From positions 1 to 8,326 of the forward strand of contig JARRRL010000094.1 of assembly GCA_037380725.1 (NCBI GenBank): DNA of 8,326 nt, written 5' to 3'. Below the pieces are notes generated by a model, which saw only the letters and a list, made by a program, of their open reading frames with translations, ran no database searches and had not been told where the DNA came from. Source of the stretch: JARRRL01 sp037380725. Its GTDB lineage: Bacteria > Pseudomonadota > Gammaproteobacteria > Pseudomonadales > JANQJO01. Below are positions 4,969-8,326 of this stretch, in pieces (position 1 is the first letter of the stretch; the number at the start of each line of letters is the position of its first letter). Position numbers and translations under genes: made by a program.

Positions 4969-5688
4969 TCACGCTGTCTTCGATTTTCGATCGTTAGACT
5001 TTCTGTCTTTTTTTCTATCTTCTACTGAAGACTCATCAGTAGAGGCTGCTGGATCCACACCTTCTAGGACTTCACCCTTAAATATCCACACTTTCACCCC
5101 AATGGTGCCATATGTGGTTTCTGCCCGCTCACTCGCATAATCGATGTCAGCTCGGAATGTATGCAATGGTACGCGTCCTTCACGATACCATTCCGTTCGC
5201 GCAATCTCCGCACCACCCAGTCGACCCGCCACGGCAACTTTAATACCTTTTGCACCCGCACGCATTGCATTTTGTACTGCCCGTCTCATCGCTCGGCGGA
5301 ACATAACCCGCTTTTCCAGTTGTGAGCAAATACCCTGAGCAACCAAACATGCATTAAGTTCAGGTTTTCGTACTTCTTCGATATTTATGTGCACAGGCAC
5401 ACCAAGCCGTTTAGCGACTTCTCGGCGAAGCTTCTCAACGTCTTCCCCTTTTCGACCAATAACAATACCGGGTCGAGCTGTTTTGATCGTAATACGCGCA
5501 TTTTCAGCAGGCCGATCAATAATCACATCGCTCACTGATGCTGACTTCAACAGCTTCATCAGATATTCGCGCGCCTTTAGGTCAGCCAGTAGGTACTTTG
5601 GGAAATTCTTTTTGTTTGCATACCACAAGCTTCGATAAGGTTCCGTAATTCGAAGTCTGATTAACCGGGGATGGACTTTTTGGCCCAT
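4969..5688 (-). CDS. rpsC: 30S ribosomal protein S3
   Basis: S3 forms part of the mRNA entry tunnel and contributes to the ribosome's helicase activity. The 239-residue product (233 in E. coli) begins MGQKVHP. It has a KH domain with the GxxG loop at residues 78-81 (IVIGRKGEDVEKLR). The block KRVMFRRAMRRAVQNAMRAGAKGIKV has Arg131, Arg132 and Arg135 where E. coli has Arg, Arg and Lys. GRLGGAEIARTEWYREGRVPLHT and GVKVWIFKGEVL follow. The last ~25 residues form a highly charged tail (DESSVEDRKKDRKSNDRKS), a region that varies between species. The rplV stop TAG overlaps the TAGGAGA RBS, leaving nine bases to the ATG, so coupling is likely. Confidence 0.98.
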   Translation of the reverse strand: MGQKVHPRLIRLRITEPYRSLWYANKKNFPKYLLADLKAREYLMKLLKSASVSDVIIDRPAENARITIKTARPGIVIGRKGEDVEKLRREVAKRLGVPVHINIEEVRKPELNACLVAQGICSQLEKRVMFRRAMRRAVQNAMRAGAKGIKVAVAGRLGGAEIARTEWYREGRVPLHTFRADIDYASERAETTYGTIGVKVWIFKGEVLEGVDPAASTDESSVEDRKKDRKSNDRKSKTA

Positions 5689-5697
5689 GAGACTCTC

Positions 5698-6030
5698 CTA
5701 CTGTTCCGCCACTTTCAGCGTTATATGACAAGTTCGTTTTAAAATACGGTCTGCACGGCCCTTTGCTCTGGGTCTAATTCGCTTCATGGTGAAGCCTTCA
5801 TCAACCGAAGCATGAGAAATAACGAGTTCATCGATATCCGCACCATTATTATGCTCAGCGTTCGCCACCGCTGATTCCAAGACTTTTTTTACAATCCCAG
5901 CTGCTTTCTTAGGACTGTAAGTCAAAAGATCCAGAGCACGCTCCACTCGCAAACCACGTATTTGATCGACGACTAAACGCGCTTTTTGTGCAGACATCCG
6001 CGCGCCTTTCAGCTTTGCCGCAACTTCCAT
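5698..6030 (-). CDS. rplV: 50S ribosomal protein L22
   Basis: L22 lines the nascent-peptide tunnel with a long beta-hairpin and touches all 23S rRNA domains. The product is 110 residues, the same as E. coli. It contains RMSAQKARLVVDQIRG, SPKKAAGIVKKVLESAVANAEHNNGADID and the hairpin segment MKRIRPRAKGRADRI at residues 82-96, where macrolide-resistance changes map in other bacteria; the hairpin looks intact. The ATG at 6028-6030 follows GAGG eight bases upstream. It lies 73 bp after rpsS, where the spacer holds a 6-bp inverted repeat (agccaa 6053-6058, ttggct 6087-6092) with a long loop, and 9 bp before rpsC. Confidence 0.98.
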   Translation of the reverse strand: MEVAAKLKGARMSAQKARLVVDQIRGLRVERALDLLTYSPKKAAGIVKKVLESAVANAEHNNGADIDELVISHASVDEGFTMKRIRPRAKGRADRILKRTCHITLKVAEQ

Positions 6031-6103
6031 AACTCAAACCTCACAATGCTTCAGCCAACTCTGTCAAACAAAAACCCTACAATAAATTGGCTCTAAAATT
6101 CGA

Positions 6104-6379
6104 TTATCGCTTGGCTTTACGATCGCCAGCATGGCGTGGAGCAGAGCGCGTTTGAGCAAACTCACCCAGCTTATGCCCAACCATTTGATCAGTAATAAAA
6201 ATAGGTACGTGCTCTTTACCGTTATGGACAGCGATCGTCAGACCAACCATTTCAGGAAGAATCATCGAGGGCCTTGACCACGTCTTAATGGGTTTTCTCG
6301 ATTTCTCCCGAATTGCTTTTTCAATCTTTTTCAGCAGATGATGAGCAACGAACGGGCCCTTCTTCAAAGATCTAGCCAT
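6104..6379 (-). CDS. rpsS: 30S ribosomal protein S19
   Basis: S19 sits in the 30S head beside S13 and contacts tRNA and the intersubunit bridges. The 91-residue product (92 in E. coli) starts MARSLKKGPFVAHHLLKKIEKA and continues KTWSRPSMILPEMVGLTIAVHNGKEHVPIFITDQMVGHKLGEFA, clearly S19. After that, the usual PTRTYRGH-type segment reads QTRSAPRHAGDRKAKR, so the proline of FAPTR and the following aromatic and Arg-Gly positions are changed. The frame is intact through to the stop, so this is not a frameshift. AAGG lies a few bases upstream of the ATG. It lies 27 bp after rplB and 73 bp before rplV. Confidence 0.97.
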   Translation of the reverse strand: MARSLKKGPFVAHHLLKKIEKAIREKSRKPIKTWSRPSMILPEMVGLTIAVHNGKEHVPIFITDQMVGHKLGEFAQTRSAPRHAGDRKAKR

Positions 6380-6406
6380 TTTTTTACCTTACTCTGCCTT
6401 GTTGTA

Positions 6407-7228
6407 TTATCCACGGCGTCCACGAACGATCAGTTTGTTTGCACCTTTTTTACGTGTTCTGTAACCTTTTGTGGGAACACCCCATGGGGTAACGGGGTGA
6501 CGCCCACCAGAAGTCCGACCTTCACCACCACCGTGCGGGTGATCCACCGGGTTCATCGCAACCCCTCTTACTGTTGGGCGCTTTCCTCGCCAGCGTGTCG
6601 CTCCTGCTTTTCCTAAACAGCGAAGATTATGCTCTGAGTTTGAGACTTCCCCCAAAGTAGCAACACAATCTGCTGGCACTTTACGCATCTCACCCGATCG
6701 AAGACGAATCGTTACAAAAATACCTTCTTTCGCAAGAACCTGACAATAAGCACCTGCCGATCGTGCAAGCTGACCTCCTTTACCGGGCTTCATCTCAACA
6801 CAGTGAACAAAACTACCCAATGGCACATTCCGAAGTGGTAGAGCATTACCAACTCGTATGGGGGCGCTTTCTCCACTGTGGATCTGCGCACCAGGCTTAA
6901 GCCCTTTTGGCGCGAGAATATAACGGCGCTCTCCATCGCTGTACTTCAACAGAGCAATAAAAGCCGTCCGATTAGGATCATATTCTATACGTTCAACTAC
7001 AGCTGAAATATCGATCTTATTGCGTTTGAAATCAATTTCTCGGTAGAGCTTTTTATGACCACCGCCATGATGCCTAACCGTAATTCGCCCTGTATTGTTC
7101 CGACCTCCAGCACTTGATTTCGATTTGGTCAGTGGCATATACGGTCTACCTTTATGGAGATCCGAATTCACCACCTGAACAACAAATCGTCTCCCAGGCG
7201 ACGTTGGTTTACATTTTCTTACGGCCAC
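6407..7228 (-). CDS. rplB: 50S ribosomal protein L2, GTG start
   Basis: L2 is one of the largest and most conserved 50S proteins, needed for subunit joining and peptidyl transferase activity. From the GTG at 7226-7228 the product is exactly 273 residues, equal to E. coli, and reads (M)AVRKCKPTSPGRR. Hallmarks include GGRNNTGRITVRHHGGGHK, DFKRNK, VERIEYDPNR, ERRYILAPKGL, VEMKPGKGGQLARSAG, LRSGEMRKV, and NPVDHPHGGGEG, with the His-rich motif at about 230-237. The GTG is favoured over an upstream ATG at 7244-7246 because AAGGGGG (7234-7240) lies five bases before it. The upstream spacer to rplW is an unusual 181 bp. Confidence 0.97.
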   Translation of the reverse strand: MAVRKCKPTSPGRRFVVQVVNSDLHKGRPYMPLTKSKSSAGGRNNTGRITVRHHGGGHKKLYREIDFKRNKIDISAVVERIEYDPNRTAFIALLKYSDGERRYILAPKGLKPGAQIHSGESAPIRVGNALPLRNVPLGSFVHCVEMKPGKGGQLARSAGAYCQVLAKEGIFVTIRLRSGEMRKVPADCVATLGEVSNSEHNLRCLGKAGATRWRGKRPTVRGVAMNPVDHPHGGGEGRTSGGRHPVTPWGVPTKGYRTRKKGANKLIVRGRRG

Positions 7229-7409
7229 ACTGACCCCCTTTAACATTCTCGTTAGCCGTGTATAAGCACTACCCAATAGATAACGACATTTCGGCTACGT
7301 TTAATTTCTAAACAGTCGGCTGTAGACGCTTCATTACGAACCCAATAGCCAACGGGTCTTTCTAAATAATTACTAAATAATCGCTTCAAAGCAGCTCAGC
7401 ATCATTCGA
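7229..7409 (-). other. expanded rplW-rplB spacer with short repeats
   Basis: This spacer is 181 bp, where the family usually has a few bases. No gene is evident; the minus strand has only ATG frames of ten codons or fewer. It is rich in short direct repeats on the plus strand: ctaaataat twice with an 11-bp period (7362-7370, 7373-7381), acccaatag twice (7271-7279, 7340-7348) and tttctaaa twice (7305-7312, 7359-7366). A 6-bp inverted repeat (tagccg 7253-7258, cggcta 7292-7297) precedes the rplB RBS. No convincing promoter or terminator was found. Confidence 0.6.
7234..7240 (-). promoter_or_regulatory. Shine-Dalgarno site that fixes the rplB GTG start
   Basis: AAGGGGG on the minus strand ends five bases before the GTG at 7226-7228. 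This spacing supports GTG initiation and lies downstream of the alternative ATG at 7244-7246, ruling that start out as the main one. Confidence 0.75.
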
Positions 7410-7712
7410 TTACGCATCACTCGATGTGAAATCAATATTACTGCCTGGTTTCAAGGTCACATAGGCTTTTTTCCAGCTAGAGCGCTTGCCTTGATTGCGA
7501 CTCAGCTTGCCTTTACGTTTCCCTTTTATATTCAGTACCGAAACCGAGCTCACTTGAACTTTGAATAACTCCTCCACCGCAGACTTTATTTGCGGCTTAT
7601 CGGCGCCTTTCGCGACTCGGAACGTAAACTGACGCTTTTGATCAGCAATCGTGCTCGCTTTTTCAGAAATATGCGCACCTTCAATCACGGCAAACAAATG
7701 TGGTTTAACCAT
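7410..7712 (-). CDS. rplW: 50S ribosomal protein L23
   Basis: L23 lies at the tunnel exit and is the docking site for trigger factor and the signal recognition particle. The 100-residue product equals E. coli in length. It contains EGAHISEKAS (Glu17 matches the E. coli docking Glu18), FTFRVAKGADKPQIKSAVEELFKVQVSSVSVLNIKGK and the end block RSSWKKAYVTLKPGSNIDF. The ATG at 7710-7712 overlaps the end of rplD by 8 bp (ATGGTTAA carries both the start and the rplD stop), and a full AGGAGG lies at 7722-7727 inside rplD. Translation is therefore almost certainly coupled to rplD. An atypical 181-bp spacer follows before rplB. Confidence 0.97.
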   Translation of the reverse strand: MVKPHLFAVIEGAHISEKASTIADQKRQFTFRVAKGADKPQIKSAVEELFKVQVSSVSVLNIKGKRKGKLSRNQGKRSSWKKAYVTLKPGSNIDFTSSDA

Positions 7713-8313
7713 GAGCGAACACCTCCTCTAACTGCTTAAGCGCCTCTACCGTTACGATGACTTTAGAGAAACTGATCAAAGCCAAAGGATCAATACTTGC
7801 TGGTTCCCGAACGTCAACTTTTGGCAAATTTCGCACAGCAAGAAACAAGTCTTCCTGCAGATCATGCGTAATCAACAATGCCTCATCGACACCCAAACCA
7901 TTAAGAACTCTGACCACTTCTTTGGTCTTATGTCCAGAGATCTCAATTGACTCCACCACAATTACTCTATTCTGACGGACTAACTCAGACAGAATACATC
8001 GCATCGCGCCGCGATACATTTTTCGATTTACTTTTTGCTCAAAACTACGTGGCTCCGCAGCAAACGTTTTGCCACCACTTCGCCAAATTGGACTACGGAT
8101 CGTACCGGCTCTTGCACGCCCAGTACCTTTTTGCCGCCAAGGTTTCTTCCCGCCACCACGAACTTCACTTCGTGTTTTCTGCGCTTTACTACCCTGTCTT
8201 CCTGCTGCCAAATAGGCCACAACGACCTGATGGACAAGCGGCTCATTAAATTCTCTACCGAACGCTTCTTCCGATACTTGCACGGAACCACCTGTTGCCA
8301 TTTCTAAATTCAT
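7705..8313 (-). CDS. rplD: 50S ribosomal protein L4
   Basis: L4 binds 23S rRNA early in assembly and extends a loop into the exit tunnel; in E. coli it also represses and attenuates the S10 operon. The 202-residue product (201 in E. coli) contains REFNEPLVHQVVVAYLAAGRQG and the tunnel loop KKPWRQKGTGRARAG (residues 56-70). Lys62 matches E. coli Lys63, a macrolide-resistance position. SPIWRSGGKTFA, QKVNRKMYRGAMRCILSELVRQ and LFLAVRNLPKVDVRE follow. The ATG at 8311-8313 follows AAGGAG at the window edge. The L4-responsive leader, if present, would lie upstream of rpsJ, outside this window. Confidence 0.98.
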   Translation of the reverse strand: MNLEMATGGSVQVSEEAFGREFNEPLVHQVVVAYLAAGRQGSKAQKTRSEVRGGGKKPWRQKGTGRARAGTIRSPIWRSGGKTFAAEPRSFEQKVNRKMYRGAMRCILSELVRQNRVIVVESIEISGHKTKEVVRVLNGLGVDEALLITHDLQEDLFLAVRNLPKVDVREPASIDPLALISFSKVIVTVEALKQLEEVFAHG

Positions 8314-8320
8314 GCTTTCG

Positions 8321-8326
8321 CTCCTT
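8321..8326 (-). promoter_or_regulatory. rplD ribosome binding site
   Basis: AAGGAG on the minus strand, seven bases before the rplD ATG at 8311-8313, is a full-strength Shine-Dalgarno match. It lies at the very edge of the window. Confidence 0.8.

Noticed and set aside
4254..5140. Plus-strand frames opposite rplP, the rpsC-rplP spacer and rpsC
   Set aside because: They overlap conserved minus-strand genes, have low-complexity hydrophobic translations and no recognisable domain.
6031..6103. Consensus TTGACA in the rpsS-rplV gap as a promoter
   Set aside because: No acceptable -10 hexamer lies 16-18 bases downstream on the minus strand.
7229..7276. N-terminal extension of L2 from a TTG or the ATG at 7244-7246
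   Set aside because: The GTG at 7226-7228 gives the exact family length and has an ideal AAGGGGG before it.

Overview
The window is a stretch of the universally conserved ribosomal-protein superoperon (S10 operon joined to the spc operon), read entirely on the minus strand. In transcription order, from the right end to the left, it holds rplD (L4), rplW (L23), rplB (L2), rpsS (S19), rplV (L22), rpsC (S3), rplP (L16), rpmC (L29), rpsQ (S17), rplN (L14), rplX (L24), rplE (L5), rpsN (S14), rpsH (S8), rplF (L6), rplR (L18) and the first 142 codons of rpsE (S5). The order is the canonical bacterial one with nothing missing or inserted. The right edge cuts just upstream of the rplD ribosome binding site, so rpsJ/rplC should lie beyond it; the left edge cuts inside rpsE, so rpmD/rplO/secY would be expected beyond it.

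The proteins read as those of a gammaproteobacterium. S14 is the 101-residue zinc-free form ending GEIPGLRKASW, L2 is exactly 273 residues, L22 110, S8 131, and most proteins align by eye with their Escherichia coli counterparts over the full length. I cannot name the genus. Base composition is moderate, and Shine-Dalgarno motifs precede most genes.

Several starts were moved from the longest open frame to the position supported by homology and an RBS (rplB GTG, rplP, rpmC, rpsQ, rplE, rpsN, rpsH, rplF). After that, most junctions are short (an 8-bp overlap at rplD/rplW; 9 to 90 bp elsewhere). Three are unusually long for this cluster: rplW-rplB (181 bp), rpsC-rplP (137 bp) and rpsH-rplF (205 bp). 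These spacers contain hairpins, short direct repeats, a 30-codon open frame abutting rplP, and weak promoter-like matches. They are the only parts the standard gene content does not explain.

All products are structural ribosomal proteins. L4, L22, L23 and L29 line or surround the peptide exit tunnel; L2 and L16 lie near the peptidyl transferase centre; L5 and L18 belong to the 5S rRNA region; S3 and S5 form the mRNA entry side; S8, S14, S17 and S19 build the small subunit. I see no mobile element, CRISPR, tRNA or rRNA gene, and no new system. The notable points are the expanded spacers and unusual residues in normally conserved motifs of L14 and S19.
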